NCBI RefSeq assembly: GCF_010728925.1
Contig: NZ_AP022608.1
Coordinates: 1,364,001 to 1,428,000, forward strand
Length of the DNA: 64,000 nucleotides
Reading direction: 5' to 3'
From: Mycolicibacterium gadium
GTDB taxonomy: Bacteria > Actinomycetota > Actinomycetes > Mycobacteriales > Mycobacteriaceae
Part shown: piece after piece, positions 48,314-58,090 of the stretch
Layout: each line of letters starts with the position of its first letter
Numbering within the stretch: position 1 is the first letter of the stretch
Made by a program: the position numbers and the translations under genes
Notes under the pieces: generated by a model
Told to the model about the DNA's origin: nothing
The model's database searches: none
Seen by the model: the letters and a program-made list of their open reading frames with translations, nothing else

Positions 48314-49251
48314 CAGGTCGCCTCGAGTTTGGCGCGCCGCTCGTCGGAGAGGTCGGCCAGCCACTGCGGCTGCATCATGTGCCAGTCGGCCGGATGCGCG
48401 GCGATGTTGCGCTCGAACCGATTCGCCAACGCCTGGGTGACGGCGGTGACGTCGTTGGAGGTGGTGTCGAGCGGCTCCTGCAGGTCGATGACGCAGTCGT
48501 CACCGTCGTAGTAGACGTGCGCCGGAATCAGGTGGGCGCCGGTGGTGATCGCCAACTTGGCCGGTCCGGCGGGCAGGCGGGTGGCTTCGCCGAAGAACTC
48601 GACCTCGACTCCGGACCGGGTGAGGTCGCGGTCGGACATCAGGCAGACGAGCTTGTTATCGCGTAGCCGATCGGCAAGCAGCTCGAACGGTGGGCGCTCG
48701 CCGCCGGACGCCGGAAACACTTCAAAGCCAAGGCTTTCCCGGTACTCGATGAAGCGGCGGTACAACGATTCGGGCTTCAACCGCTCGGCGACCGTCGAGA
48801 AGGCGCCGTGCTTCTGGACGAGCCAGACGCCCGCCATATCCCAGTTGCCGCTGTGCGGCAGCGCCATGATCCCGCCGCGACCGGCGTCCAACGCCGCTTG
48901 AGGCCGGTGCGTTCCGAGGCTCACTTCGTCCAACCGTCGGGCGACCGCGGCCAGCTCCAGCGTGGGCAGCCGGAATGCCTCGCGCCAATACCGGGCATAG
49001 GAAGCAAGTGACGCGCGCATGAGCCCGTCGGGCACCCGCTCGGGCGGTACACCGATCACTCGGGCGAGGTTCTTGCGCAGTTGTTCGGGTCCGCCGCCAC
49101 GTGCGGCGTAGTACGCGCCGGCCCCGAAGGCGTTGCGCGCCACTATTTCCGGCATCGCACGAACGACCTGCCAGCCTGCGGCGTATCCCCAGTCGGCGAC
49201 TCTTCCGCTCAGCGATTTGCCCGACATCAGCTCCCACAGGGGTGCCGTCAT
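48313..49251 (-). CDS. patA: PIM acyltransferase PatA
   Basis: A 312-residue membrane-associated acyltransferase, equivalent to Rv2611c, which acylates the mannose of PIM. The HX4D catalytic motif is HSGNWDMAGV near residue 136, with the downstream VEFFGEATRLPAGPAKLA resembling the second substrate block of LPLAT enzymes. ATG 49251 overlaps the pgsA stop. Confidence 0.9.
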   Translation of the reverse strand: MTAPLWELMSGKSLSGRVADWGYAAGWQVVRAMPEIVARNAFGAGAYYAARGGGPEQLRKNLARVIGVPPERVPDGLMRASLASYARYWREAFRLPTLELAAVARRLDEVSLGTHRPQAALDAGRGGIMALPHSGNWDMAGVWLVQKHGAFSTVAERLKPESLYRRFIEYRESLGFEVFPASGGERPPFELLADRLRDNKLVCLMSDRDLTRSGVEVEFFGEATRLPAGPAKLAITTGAHLIPAHVYYDGDDCVIDLQEPLDTTSNDVTAVTQALANRFERNIAAHPADWHMMQPQWLADLSDERRAKLEAT

Positions 49252-49952
49252 GACTCATCCCCAGGTCCACCGGCCGGCTGGTGTCCCCCCGACGTCTCCG
49301 GTTCGTCACCGTCAGCGCTGGCGGGCTTCGTCAGGCGGTCCATCGCTCCAGGTGAGGTACGCACGCTGTGGACGCGCTGACCCAGGGTGACGAGGCTCAG
49401 CACCGCGAGCACCCACATCGCCACATGCAGCAGCCACGGAATACCGAACAGCCCCGAAAGCCCGGCGCCGAGCAGCACGATGATCAGCCGTTCCGGCCGC
49501 TCGATCATGCCGCCCTCGGCAGACAACCCGCTGGCCTCGGCGCGTGCCTTGATGTACGAGATCACCTGCGAGGTGACGAGACAGATCAACGTAGCCACCA
49601 CGAGGGACGTGCTCCGCATGCCGAACGCGGCCCACCACAACAGGCCACAGAAGATCGCTCCGTCGCCAATCCGGTCACAGGTGGCGTCGAGGACAGCGCC
49701 GAAACGCGTTCCGCCGCCCCGCTGACGCGCCATGGCACCGTCGAGCATGTCGGCGAGCACGAAGATCCAGACGGTGAAAGCACCCCACCACAGCTGGCCG
49801 ATCGGGAACAGGGTGAGTGCGCCCAACACCGTCCCCGCGGTGCCGAGGATGGTGATGCTGTCGGGGGTGAGCCCCGCGCGCAGCGCGACCTTGGCAACGG
49901 GCCGAGAGAGCTTCTCGTATGCCGCACGCGTCATCAGATACAGATTGCTCAT
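49248..49952 (-). CDS. pgsA: CDP-alcohol phosphotransferase (phosphatidylinositol phosphate synthase PgsA1)
   Basis: A 234-residue integral membrane enzyme of the CDP-alcohol phosphotransferase family, matching Rv2612c. The signature D-x2-DG-x2-AR-x8-G-x3-D-x3-D is complete, from DMLDGAMAR through GAVLDATCD. In mycobacteria the enzyme makes phosphatidylinositol phosphate, precursor of PI and PIMs. The polar tail after QRVHSVRTS is rich in Gly/Pro. Start ATG 49952 shares one base with the upstream stop. Confidence 0.92.
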   Translation of the reverse strand: MSNLYLMTRAAYEKLSRPVAKVALRAGLTPDSITILGTAGTVLGALTLFPIGQLWWGAFTVWIFVLADMLDGAMARQRGGGTRFGAVLDATCDRIGDGAIFCGLLWWAAFGMRSTSLVVATLICLVTSQVISYIKARAEASGLSAEGGMIERPERLIIVLLGAGLSGLFGIPWLLHVAMWVLAVLSLVTLGQRVHSVRTSPGAMDRLTKPASADGDEPETSGGHQPAGGPGDES

Positions 49953-50530
49953 TACTGCTTCGCCCACTCCGTCGCCAGCAGTTCACGCGTTTCGCTCAGC
50001 AGCTGAGGGACCACCTTCGCGCCGCCGATGATGGTGATGAAGTTCGCGTCGCCGATCCAACGCGGCACGACGTGCATGTGCAGATGCTCGGCCAGCGACC
50101 CGCCCGAGACCTTGCCGAGGTTCAGCCCGACATTGAAGCCCATCGGGTTGGACACACTCTTGATGACACGAATCGCCTTCTGGGTGAACGCCATCAGTTC
50201 CGCGCTCTCCGCGTCGGTGAGATCTTCGAGCTCAGATACCCGGCGGTACGGGACGACCATGAGATGCCCCGGGTTGTACGGGTACAGGTTCAGTACCACG
50301 TAGACGAGCTCGCCGCGTGCCACCATCAGCCCGTCTTCGTCGGCCATCTTCGGGATGTCGGTAAACGGCTCCGACGGATCGGAACTGTTGCGCCGAAACG
50401 GGGACTCGGCGATATAGCTCATTCTGTGCGGGGTCCATAGCCGTTGCAGGTGATCCGGCTCGCCGACGCCGTGGTCGACGATTCTGTGCTCGTCGTCCCG
50501 CTCTTCGTGCTGACGCTCGTCACGTGTCAC
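49952..50530 (-). CDS. HIT-domain nucleotide phosphorylase (Ap4A phosphorylase-like, Rv2613c type)
   Basis: A 192-residue HIT-family enzyme. The active site triad is [10 protein letters not shown], preceded by [15 protein letters not shown] and VGLNLG. Its M. tuberculosis counterpart Rv2613c has been described as an Ap4A phosphorylase, which would recycle the alarmone-like dinucleotide made by aminoacyl-tRNA synthetases; the next gene upstream is thrS. GTG 50530 overlaps the thrS stop (GTGA) and gives the family N-terminus [13 protein letters not shown]. Confidence 0.88.
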   Translation of the reverse strand: MTRDERQHEERDDEHRIVDHGVGEPDHLQRLWTPHRMSYIAESPFRRNSSDPSEPFTDIPKMADEDGLMVARGELVYVVLNLYPYNPGHLMVVPYRRVSELEDLTDAESAELMAFTQKAIRVIKSVSNPMGFNVGLNLGKVSGGSLAEHLHMHVVPRWIGDANFITIIGGAKVVPQLLSETRELLATEWAKQ

Positions 50531-52581
50531 GGCTGGGCGCCCACCTTGACCAGTTCGGCTGTCGGAGTAGCGTTTTGCCGGCTTTCGATCCACTTGGCGA
50601 TGGCCGCCACCGCCTCGTCGCGTGGCACACCGTTGATCTGCGTACGGTCACCGAAGCGGAAGCTCACCGCGTTGGCTTCGATGTCGCGGTCACCGGCCAC
50701 GAGCATGAACGGCACCTTCTGGTTGGTGTGGTTCACGATCTTCTTGGCCATCCGGTCGTCGCTGGCGTCGACCTCGGCCCTGACACCGGCCATCTTCAAC
50801 TGGTTCGCAAGGCCATTGAGGTACGGGATGTGATCGTCGGCGACGGGGATGCCGACCACCTGCACGGGGGCCAGCCACGCCGGAAACGCGCCGGCGTAGT
50901 GCTCGGTGAGGACACCGAAGAACCGCTCGATCGAGCCGAACAACGCACGGTGAATGAGCACCGGGCGCTTGCGGGTGCCGTCCGCCGCGGTGTACTCCAG
51001 CTCGAAGCGGTCGGGCATGTTGAAGTCGAGCTGGATGGTCGACATCTGCCAGCTTCTGCCCAGCGCGTCCTTGACCTGGACGGAGATCTTGGGTCCGTAG
51101 AACGCGGCACCGCCGGGGTCGGGCACCAGATGCAGGCCTGAGGCTTCAGCGACCTCACGCAGCGTCTCGGTGGCCTCGCCCCAGTCCTCGTCGGAGCCGA
51201 CGTACTTCTCCGGGTCCTTCGTGGAGAGCTCCAGATAGAAGTCATTCAGCCCGTAGTCCGCGAGCAGGTCGAGCACGAACCGAAGCAGCGATGCCAGCTC
51301 GTCGCGCATCTGCTCACGGGTGGTGTAGATGTGCGCGTCGTCCTGAGTCATGCCACGGACTCGGGTCAGACCGTGCACCACACCGGACTTCTCGTAGCGG
51401 TACACCGAGCCGAATTCGAAGAGCCGCAACGGAAGTTCCCGATACGACCGTCCGCGTGATCGGAAGATCAGGTGGTGCATCGGGCAGTTCATCGGCTTGA
51501 GGTAGTAGTCCTGGCCCGGCTTGCGCAGCGTGCCGTCCTCGTCGAACTCGGCGTCCATGTGCATGGGGGGATACATGCCGTCGGCGTACCACTCGAGGTG
51601 TCCCGAGGTGATGTAGAGCTGTTCCTTGGTGATATGCGGGGTGTTGACGAACTCGTAGCCTGCCTCGATGTGCTTGCGGCGTGAGTATTCCTCGAGCTCG
51701 CGGCGAATGATCCCCCCCTTGGGATGGAAAACCGCCAGCCCCGAACCGATTTCGTCGGGGAAGCTGAACAGGTCCAGCTCCGCACCGAGCTTGCGGTGAT
51801 CGCGGCGCTGCGCCTCCTCGATGAACTCCAGGTGGCGGTCAAGGGCTTCCTGCGACTCCCACGCCGTGCCGTAGATGCGTTGCAAGCTCGCGTTGTTCTG
51901 GTTTCCCCGCCAGTAGGCCGCCGAGCTGCGGGTGAGCTTGAACGCCGGAATGTAACGCGTCGTCGGAATGTGCGGGCCGCGGCACAGATCGCCCCACTCC
52001 CGTTCGCGGGTGCGGGGATTGAGATTGTCGTACGCGGTCAGCTCGTCGCCGCCGACCTCCATGACGTCGGGGTCACCGGACTTGTCCTCGATGAGCTCGA
52101 GCTTGTACGGCTCGTTCGCAAGTTCCTGGCGCGCTTGTTCTTTGGACTCGTAGACCCGGCGTGAGAAGAGCTGTCCTTCCTTGACGATCTGGCGCATACG
52201 CTTTTCCAGCGCTTCGAGATCCTCGGGGGTGAAGGCGCGTGGGACGTCGAAGTCGTAGTAGAAGCCGTCGGTGACGGGGGGTCCGATGCCGAGCTTGGCC
52301 TCGGGGAAGATCTCCTGCACGGCCTGGGCCAGCACGTGGGCGGCGGAGTGGCGGATGACGCTGCGCCCATCCTCGGTGTCGGCGGCCACTGGCACGACGT
52401 CGACATCGGCGTCGGGAGCCCACGACAGGTCGCGTAACCGCCCCTCCGGGTCGCGCACCACCACCACGGCGGCCGGATCACCACGACCCGGCAGGCCCGC
52501 GTCTCGCACCGCCGCGCCCGCGGTGGTCCCGGCAGCGACCCGGATAGGGGCTGCTAGGGCGGGGCTGACGGCGGCGCTCAT
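50527..52581 (-). CDS. thrS: Threonyl-tRNA synthetase
   Basis: A 684-residue class II synthetase. After a divergent N-terminal TGS-like part comes the editing domain with [11 protein letters not shown], then the catalytic core: zinc cysteine in [10 protein letters not shown], motif 2 [21 protein letters not shown] and motif 3 [19 protein letters not shown], and the anticodon domain. ATG 52581 follows GGAGAACCTG. It heads the thrS-HIT-pgsA-patA-pimA-Nudix run. I found no T-box leader. Confidence 0.96.
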   Translation of the reverse strand: MSAAVSPALAAPIRVAAGTTAGAAVRDAGLPGRGDPAAVVVVRDPEGRLRDLSWAPDADVDVVPVAADTEDGRSVIRHSAAHVLAQAVQEIFPEAKLGIGPPVTDGFYYDFDVPRAFTPEDLEALEKRMRQIVKEGQLFSRRVYESKEQARQELANEPYKLELIEDKSGDPDVMEVGGDELTAYDNLNPRTREREWGDLCRGPHIPTTRYIPAFKLTRSSAAYWRGNQNNASLQRIYGTAWESQEALDRHLEFIEEAQRRDHRKLGAELDLFSFPDEIGSGLAVFHPKGGIIRRELEEYSRRKHIEAGYEFVNTPHITKEQLYITSGHLEWYADGMYPPMHMDAEFDEDGTLRKPGQDYYLKPMNCPMHHLIFRSRGRSYRELPLRLFEFGSVYRYEKSGVVHGLTRVRGMTQDDAHIYTTREQMRDELASLLRFVLDLLADYGLNDFYLELSTKDPEKYVGSDEDWGEATETLREVAEASGLHLVPDPGGAAFYGPKISVQVKDALGRSWQMSTIQLDFNMPDRFELEYTAADGTRKRPVLIHRALFGSIERFFGVLTEHYAGAFPAWLAPVQVVGIPVADDHIPYLNGLANQLKMAGVRAEVDASDDRMAKKIVNHTNQKVPFMLVAGDRDIEANAVSFRFGDRTQINGVPRDEAVAAIAKWIESRQNATPTAELVKVGAQP

Positions 52582-52650
52582 CAGGTTCTCCAAATGGGTC
52601 AGGGTGACGTGGTGGACTGTCGAACGCGACCATGCTATCGGTGCGGGTCC

Positions 52651-53085
52651 TCAATCCCCCAAGCCAATGGGACTGTTCAGCCAGGGCCAATCGCGACCGA
52701 AGAGTTCGGCGGTCCAGTCCGCCGCGCCGAGCAGCCACAGGGTGCCGAAGACAAACAGTGCTGTGATGATGCCGCCGAGGACCTGGACAGACCAATGTCG
52801 CTCCTGGAACCAGTCCATGACTTTGTCGTAGCGCTCCTTGGCATACGCCAGCAGCCGTCCGGCCCATTCGAATTCGGTCGCAAGGATGCCGAGCCCGATG
52901 AAGACGATTGCCCAGCCCGGACCCGGGTACGGGATTGCGACGATGCCGACGGCGAAGACCACCAGACCGACGACCCCGACGGCGATGCGGTAGACGAAAT
53001 CGACGCGGGGACGCTCGCGCAGCTTGTCGCGCCAGCGCGCCCATCGTCTGGCGCGGCTCGGCCGTTCCTGTTCGTCCTGTTTCAC
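52651..53085 (-). CDS. PGPGW-family (TIGR02611) transmembrane protein
   Basis: A 144-residue membrane protein with the diagnostic PYPGPGWAIVFIGLGILATEF between two helices, a basic N-terminus and a third helix near GGIITALFVFGTLWLL. The function of this actinobacterial family is not established. GTG 53085 overlaps the stop of the thioesterase gene as GTGA. Confidence 0.87.
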   Translation of the reverse strand: MKQDEQERPSRARRWARWRDKLRERPRVDFVYRIAVGVVGLVVFAVGIVAIPYPGPGWAIVFIGLGILATEFEWAGRLLAYAKERYDKVMDWFQERHWSVQVLGGIITALFVFGTLWLLGAADWTAELFGRDWPWLNSPIGLGD

Positions 53086-53711
53086 GGCTGGCCCGGTTTC
53101 AGCCTCACGAACAGCGCGTGTGATTCCGCGAGTACGTCATCACCGTCGAGTAGCCTGCCCGACACGAAGATCTTGCGGTCCACGATGTCGTCGATGCGGG
53201 CATCGACTCCGAAGTCCTTCTCGACGAGCGCGATCTTGCGGTAGTCGACGTGCAGAAACGCGGTGCGCTGGGCTCGGCTACCGCTGAGCGTGAACGCGGT
53301 GTATCCCAGTAGCCCGTCGAAAAGCTGCGCAACGGCGCCACCGTGGGCGGCGCCGTTGCGGCCGAGGTGGAAGCGGCGGAACCTCGCCGTGCCCTCGATC
53401 CGTCCGTCATCTGTTGTGTGCAGGTCCAGGGGAATCGCGAGCAGGTTGCCACGGTTGGGCAGGTCCATGCGGCGCCCCGAGGGCGAGGCCCACTCGTCGG
53501 CGTAATAGGGCGCCAGTAGTTGGGTGACCTTCTCAACGAGGGCAGCGGCCTCGGTGATCACGTCGTCGGGCGCGTCGGCGGCGCGGGCGTGGTCCTGCAG
53601 GGTGCGGACGGCATCGACGAACCGGCCGTAATCGGGTCCACCCTTGGTGGTGGGGACCGGCGGATTGAATCCGCCGCCGGGGTGCTCACCCGAGGGATGA
53701 TCGGTCGTCAC
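53082..53711 (-). CDS. PaaI-like hotdog-fold thioesterase
   Basis: A 209-residue protein ending in a single hotdog domain typical of PaaI/YbgC-type thioesterases: FHLGRNGAAHGGAVAQLFDGLLGYTA, where HGGAVAQLFD holds the usual catalytic Asp/Glu position, then RTAFLHVDYRKI. The first 60 residues are a Gly/Pro-rich stretch and a helix. GTG 53711 is the start; an earlier GTG lies three codons upstream. Translation is coupled with the PGPGW gene. Confidence 0.82.
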   Translation of the reverse strand: MTTDHPSGEHPGGGFNPPVPTTKGGPDYGRFVDAVRTLQDHARAADAPDDVITEAAALVEKVTQLLAPYYADEWASPSGRRMDLPNRGNLLAIPLDLHTTDDGRIEGTARFRRFHLGRNGAAHGGAVAQLFDGLLGYTAFTLSGSRAQRTAFLHVDYRKIALVEKDFGVDARIDDIVDRKIFVSGRLLDGDDVLAESHALFVRLKPGQP

Positions 53712-53758
53712 ACCGACCACCGTATTGCCTGGTTCACGGTCAGGCCGGATTGCCCGGG

Positions 53759-54607
53759 TCAGGCCGAAGCAGACCCGGCATTGCTGAGCGTCTCGAACTC
53801 CTCGCCGGACAGTTCGATACCCGCGGCCGCAACGTTCTCCTCGAGATGGGCGACTTTTGACGTGCCGGGGATGGGCAGCATCACCGGCGACCGCTTGAGC
53901 AGCCAGGCCAGGGCGAGTTGCGACGCCGTCGCATCGTGATCGGCCGCGATGCGCTGCAGCGGACCGTCGGCAGCGGCCAGCGGCCCGGCAGCGAGCGGGA
54001 ACCACGGAATGAAGCCGATGTTCTGGGATTCGCACGCCTCGAGGACGGGTTCGGCGGATCGGACCGTGAGGTTGTACATGTTCTGTACCGACACGATCGT
54101 CGCGACCTTCTGGGCGGCTGCGAGCTGGTCGACATTCACCTCGGACAGCCCGATGTGACGGATCTTGCCCTCCTGCTGCAGCTTCACCAATTCGCCGACC
54201 TGGTCCTCGGCGGGGAACTTGTCGTCGATGCGGTGCAGCTGGAAGAGGTCGATGGTGTCTACGCCGAGGCGGCGCAGGCTCATCTCGCATTCCTGGCGCA
54301 GGTACGCCGGGAAGCCGAGTACAGGCCATTCGTCGGGTCCGGTGCGCAGCAGACCGGCCTTGGTCGCGACGACGAGGCCGTCCGGGTACGGGTGCAGCGC
54401 TTCCTTGATCAGCTCCTCGGACACGTACGGACCGTAGGAGTCGGCGGTATCGATGAAGTTCACGCCGAGCTCGACAAGGCGGCGCAGCACGCGGATGCAT
54501 TCGTCGCGATCATCGGGCGGACCCCACACGCCCTTGCCCGTCAGCCGCATCGCGCCGAATCCCAGACGATTGACGGTGAGGTCGCCGCCAATGGTGAAGG
54601 TGGTCAT
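53759..54607 (-). CDS. Aldo/keto reductase
   Basis: A 282-residue NADPH-dependent aldo/keto reductase. TIM-barrel landmarks are GFGAMRLTG, the catalytic Asp/Tyr of [10 protein letters not shown], the lysine of VVATKAG and the histidine in LFQLHRID; the cofactor end has [19 protein letters not shown]. The substrate is unknown. It starts at ATG 54607, 75 bases from the divergent DUF1990 gene. Confidence 0.9.
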   Translation of the reverse strand: MTTFTIGGDLTVNRLGFGAMRLTGKGVWGPPDDRDECIRVLRRLVELGVNFIDTADSYGPYVSEELIKEALHPYPDGLVVATKAGLLRTGPDEWPVLGFPAYLRQECEMSLRRLGVDTIDLFQLHRIDDKFPAEDQVGELVKLQQEGKIRHIGLSEVNVDQLAAAQKVATIVSVQNMYNLTVRSAEPVLEACESQNIGFIPWFPLAAGPLAAADGPLQRIAADHDATASQLALAWLLKRSPVMLPIPGTSKVAHLEENVAAAGIELSGEEFETLSNAGSASA

Positions 54608-54682
54608 GATTGGCACGGTACGCCGAGATTGTTAATCCCCGGCTCATGCGTGTGCCCACCCGAGCGATAGCGTCTGGCCGCA

Positions 54683-55180
54683 ATGAAGCTGAGCGATCTT
54701 TCCGCCCTGCCGTTGACCTATTCAGAGGTCGGTGCCACCGCAGGACCACTGCCGGCCGGATACCACCACGTGCAGAAGACGGCGGTGATCGGCCGGGGCC
54801 GCCGGCGGTTCGACGACGCCGCAGCCAACGGGATGCGGTGGGGGATGTTGCGTGGCGCCGGCGTCAGGGTCCAGGCGACGACGGACGTCGCCGCTGTGGG
54901 ATCGGAGGTGATCGTGGGCCTGGGCCCGGTGCGGGCGCCGTGCCGGGTCGTTTACGTCGTCGACGAACCCGAAGGCCGTGGTTTCGCATACGGCACGCTG
55001 CCCGGCCACCCCGAATCCGGCGAGGAGCTGTTCCTCGTGCGCTACGACCCCGCCGGCGAGACGGTGTTCGCCGTGGTCACGGCCTTCTCCCGACACGCCA
55101 CGTGGTGGAGCCGGCTGGCATCGCCTGTCACGTCGCTGGTGCAGGCGGCCGTCACGACGCGCTATTTGCATGCCCTGTGA
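54683..55180 (+). CDS. DUF1990 family protein
   Basis: A 165-residue soluble protein of the DUF1990 family, found in plants and actinobacteria without known function. Typical elements: LTYSEVGAT, GYHHVQKTAVIGRG, WGMLRGAGV, VVYVVDEPEGRGFAYGTLPGHPESGEELF and AFSRHATWWSRLASP. No signal peptide. ATG 54683 lacks a clear ribosome site. Confidence 0.83.
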   Translation: MKLSDLSALPLTYSEVGATAGPLPAGYHHVQKTAVIGRGRRRFDDAAANGMRWGMLRGAGVRVQATTDVAAVGSEVIVGLGPVRAPCRVVYVVDEPEGRGFAYGTLPGHPESGEELFLVRYDPAGETVFAVVTAFSRHATWWSRLASPVTSLVQAAVTTRYLHAL

Positions 55181-55263
55181 CAGCCGGCCTGGCGATCGTT
55201 GTCACCCGGCGCGTCCACCACGCGTAATCTGGTAAAACCCATCAAGTTTGCGGACGGTGAACG

Positions 55264-55968
55264 TTGAACAATCCAACCCAGGTAGAAGCGACCCACCTGC
55301 GTATTGCTGAGCTCGTCCAGAGCCTGCACGGCCGCTCGGATGCGGACTCAGACACCGTGGTCGCCGAGCTGGCAGAGCACGCCGCCGTGCAGATTCCGGG
55401 CGCGCAATACGCCGGCATCACCCTCACGCGCAACGGGAAGCACATCGAAACCCCGGCGGCGACACACATCTATCCGATGTTGTTAGACAAGATCCAGCAG
55501 CGGCATCAAGAGGGCCCCTGCCTCACCGCGGCGTGGGAGGAGAAGACCGTCCATGTCGCCAACCTCGAGACCGACGATCGTTTTCCGCTCTACCGGCAGG
55601 ACGCGCTTGCCGAGACCCCGATCAAGTCGATCATGGCTTTCCAGTTGTTCATCGCCGGCGAGACGATAGGGGCTCTCAACGTTTACAGCGAGGCACCGAA
55701 CGTCTTCGACAGCGAATCGCGCAACATCGGCTTGGTCTTCGCCGCGCACTCGTCGGTCGCCTGGAACTCGGCGCGCCGCGACGAGCAGTTCAAGAGGGCG
55801 TTGTCCAGCCGCGACGTCATCGGTCAGGCGAAGGGCATGATCATGGAGCGTTACGACGTCGACGCGGTGCGGGCGTTCGAGCTGCTGCGCAAGTTATCTC
55901 AGGATTCCAATGTGCCGCTGATCAGGGTCGCCACCGAACTCGTCGCCGACAAAACCGCCGCCGAGTAA
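55264..55968 (+). CDS. GAF-ANTAR RNA-binding antiterminator
   Basis: A 234-residue two-domain regulator. The GAF sensor covers about residues 15-165 (ITLTRNGKHIETPAATHIYP, IKSIMAFQLFIAGETIGALNVYSE), and the C-terminal ANTAR domain (residues 172-230, SRDVIGQAKGMIMERYDVDAVRAFELLRKLSQ) would bind RNA hairpin pairs and prevent termination. Mycobacteria have several such proteins controlling lipid and redox genes. A TTG start at 55264 is required by the frame; the upstream ribosome site is poor. Confidence 0.88.
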   Translation: MNNPTQVEATHLRIAELVQSLHGRSDADSDTVVAELAEHAAVQIPGAQYAGITLTRNGKHIETPAATHIYPMLLDKIQQRHQEGPCLTAAWEEKTVHVANLETDDRFPLYRQDALAETPIKSIMAFQLFIAGETIGALNVYSEAPNVFDSESRNIGLVFAAHSSVAWNSARRDEQFKRALSSRDVIGQAKGMIMERYDVDAVRAFELLRKLSQDSNVPLIRVATELVADKTAAE

Positions 55969-56214
55969 CGTCGCAGTACCGTCTCGGTATCGTCGCGGGA
56001 AGGTCTCAGTCGACCGGATCGGCAGCGGTTGATCGAAACCCGTTGTGCGACTTTGCCCATCAATTTCCCTCGTAGTTTGCTCGGTCTGCTCGCCGTTGCG
56101 CAAGCGTGACGAACCGGTGACCGAATTGCGAAGGCGGGCCTGAGCTTCGAATTGCCTTGACAGCCCTACGATCACTAATTGACAAGGTTGTAATTTCAAC
56201 AGGAATCGGAAGCC

Positions 56215-57048
56215 ATGCGTGGGGTTGTTCGGTGTTTTCTTGCCGCAGTCGTGACGACTGCGAGCGTGGTTGCGGGGCCGACCGCGTCGAGCTCGGCGGC
56301 CAGCCAGTCGTATCGACCCGCCATCGCGTCGGTGCAGCCCGCAACAGACGCGGTAGTGGGTATCGCCCACCCCGTCGTGGTGACGTTCAAGACGCCGGTT
56401 GCCGACCGGCGGGCAGCCGAGCGCACCCTCGACATCAAGTCGACGCCTGCCATGACCGGCAAGTATGAATGGCTGGAAAGCACTGTGGTGCAGTGGGTTC
56501 CGGATGGATTCTGGCCGGCGCACAGCACCGTGTCGCTGACGATGCGCGGCGGTCTGGCCACGACGACCTTCAGGACCGGGCCCGCCGTCATCGGCGTCGC
56601 CAACATCTCGGACCACACCTTCACCGTCACGATCGACGGCGTCGACGCACCTCAACTTCCATCTCCCCACCACCGGCCCCGCTGGGGAGAACCGGGCGTG
56701 TTCCCCGCCTCGATGGGTAGGGAGAAGTATCCGACGCCGGTCGGCACCTTCGCCGTCATGAGCAAGGAACGCGATGTGCAAATGGATTCGAGCAGCGTCG
56801 GCATCCCCGTCGACTCCCCCGACGGCTATCTGCTCGACGTGGAATATGCCGTCCGCTTCACCCAGCGCGGCCTCTTCGTGCATTCAGCGCCGTGGGCCGT
56901 CAATTCAATGGGCTACGAGAATGTCAGCCACGGCTGTATCGGACTGAGTACCGAGGACGCCGAGTGGTACTTCAACACTGTCAACGTCGGTGATCCGATC
57001 ATCGTGCGGGAGAACAGCATCGAAGTTCCCCGGACGATATCGGGCTGA
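56215..57048 (+). CDS. L,D-transpeptidase (YkuD) with N-terminal Ig-like domain
   Basis: A 277-residue exported enzyme that makes 3-3 crosslinks in peptidoglycan or attaches partners to it. A signal peptide (residues 1-29), an Ig-like domain (residues 32-120), then the YkuD domain with FVHSAPWAVNSMGY and the catalytic SHGCIGLSTEDAEWYF. The size and layout are like Rv1433-type mycobacterial enzymes; I do not assign a specific Ldt number. Two TTGACA hexamers at 56157 and 56179 lie upstream, but no matching -10 is seen. Confidence 0.88.
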   Translation: MRGVVRCFLAAVVTTASVVAGPTASSSAASQSYRPAIASVQPATDAVVGIAHPVVVTFKTPVADRRAAERTLDIKSTPAMTGKYEWLESTVVQWVPDGFWPAHSTVSLTMRGGLATTTFRTGPAVIGVANISDHTFTVTIDGVDAPQLPSPHHRPRWGEPGVFPASMGREKYPTPVGTFAVMSKERDVQMDSSSVGIPVDSPDGYLLDVEYAVRFTQRGLFVHSAPWAVNSMGYENVSHGCIGLSTEDAEWYFNTVNVGDPIIVRENSIEVPRTISG

Positions 57049-57260
57049 CGAGTCTGCGCGTTCGAATCGTTGTAGGCGCACCAACACCGGGGGTAACTCC
57101 TCGACCACGCGGGCTTGTCGGCGCGTAGTGCTCTGGGCCGCATCACGCTGGACCCGCGAGATGGATTCTGAAGCGTCACATGACAATCGACGACCGCTGC
57201 CTTACGTGGATTCATGCACAGCAGCGGTGCACCCATGCATTCAGGTGAGCATGCAAAACA

Positions 57261-57293
57261 ACGACCCGTCCCCACGCGGTGGGGACGGGTCGT
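57261..57293 (-). terminator. Strong intrinsic terminator of the proline-rich protein gene
   Basis: ACGACCCGTCCCCAC (57261-57275) pairs perfectly with GTGGGGACGGGTCGT (57279-57293), a 15-bp stem with a three-base loop. On the reverse strand it is followed by TGTTTTG, giving a canonical terminator just after the gene at 57308. Confidence 0.85.
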
Positions 57294-57307
57294 CGCGGAA
57301 AGCAGAG

Positions 57308-57790
57308 TCAGTGCCCGGTGGGGCCAGGCGCGATTGGCTGACCGGCCACCGGCGCTCCGGCCGGCGCCGGGCCGGTCGACTCACCCTTACCGCCGGCCGC
57401 ACCGCCCATAGTGGTCAGCGGCGCAAGTGGAGCACCCGCCGCAATCGGCGCTCCGATCGGAGCGAGCGGCACCGGTGGAACCAACGGCGGAACCAAAGGG
57501 GGCACCAGCGGCGGGGGGACAATCGGCGGAACCAGCGGTGGGGGAACTATCGGCGGCGCCAGTGGAGGCCCGGGGAGGGCCATCGGTACCCCCGCCATCT
57601 CGGTGACTGGAGCGCACGCGGGCGCCGCGGCAGCTGCGGGAGCTGCAGGAACCGGGCCGGCCTCACCTGCCGACGTCTCGAGGCATTCGTAGCCGCCAGC
57701 TGCCGCAATGCCGGGGCTCAATGCAATAGCGACACCACACAACCCCCCGACAGCAATTACTTTGAGGTCGAATCGATCAAAGATCGCCAT
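57308..57790 (-). CDS. Secreted proline-rich protein
   Basis: A 160-residue exported protein without a family assignment. After an N-terminal hydrophobic segment (LKVIAVGGLCGVAIALSPGIAAAG) come two cysteines, then a low-complexity region with repeated Pro/Val/Leu units such as PPIVPPPLVPPLVPP (residues 75-110) and an Ala/Gly/Pro tail. Proline-rich surface proteins are common in mycobacteria. AAAGGAG lies about 10 bases before ATG 57790, and a strong terminator follows, so it is transcribed alone. Confidence 0.72.
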   Translation of the reverse strand: MAIFDRFDLKVIAVGGLCGVAIALSPGIAAAGGYECLETSAGEAGPVPAAPAAAAAPACAPVTEMAGVPMALPGPPLAPPIVPPPLVPPIVPPPLVPPLVPPLVPPVPLAPIGAPIAAGAPLAPLTTMGGAAGGKGESTGPAPAGAPVAGQPIAPGPTGH

Positions 57791-57935
57791 CGCCCATCGA
57801 CTCCTTTATTCGCACTCTGACATTCCGCATTCACGTGGTGCGGCACAACCCGTGCCGTACCAGGGCCGTCGTTGGACGACCTCGTCAATTATCTGTACGA
57901 AGGACGCCGGCGGGACACGCCGCACCGTGCCGTAT

Positions 57936-57970
57936 CCAAATGGTGACGTACTACTTCCAAACGGTGATGT
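57936..57970. repeat. Direct repeat of 14 bases with 21-bp period
   Basis: CCAAATGGTGACGT (57936-57949) and CCAAACGGTGATGT (57957-57970) differ at two positions and are spaced by 21 bp, two helical turns. This spacing fits a dimeric regulator bound on one DNA face. Confidence 0.5.
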
Positions 57971-58090
57971 TCCGCGTCGCTGGGCACCGGAATTACTGCG
58001 CCCGTTGAGGTTTCGCCACACATATCGAGATGCAGTGGTGATCAGTCTGTGCCCGAAATGTGTCCTGCCGCCAGCAAGCGATAGGTAGGC

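Noticed and set aside
52582..52700. T-box leader for thrS
   Set aside because: Only about 65 bases separate thrS from the upstream gene; no specifier stem or T-box sequence can be seen.
53082..54500. Long open frame continuing upstream of the PaaI-like thioesterase, antisense-overlapping style through the aldo/keto reductase gene
   Set aside because: Residues above the GTG at 53711 look like an Arg/Pro-rich shadow of the reductase in another frame; the reductase has all family motifs.
56157..56190. Housekeeping promoter from the two TTGACA hexamers before the L,D-transpeptidase
   Set aside because: No TANNNT-like -10 occurs at 16-19 bases from either hexamer.
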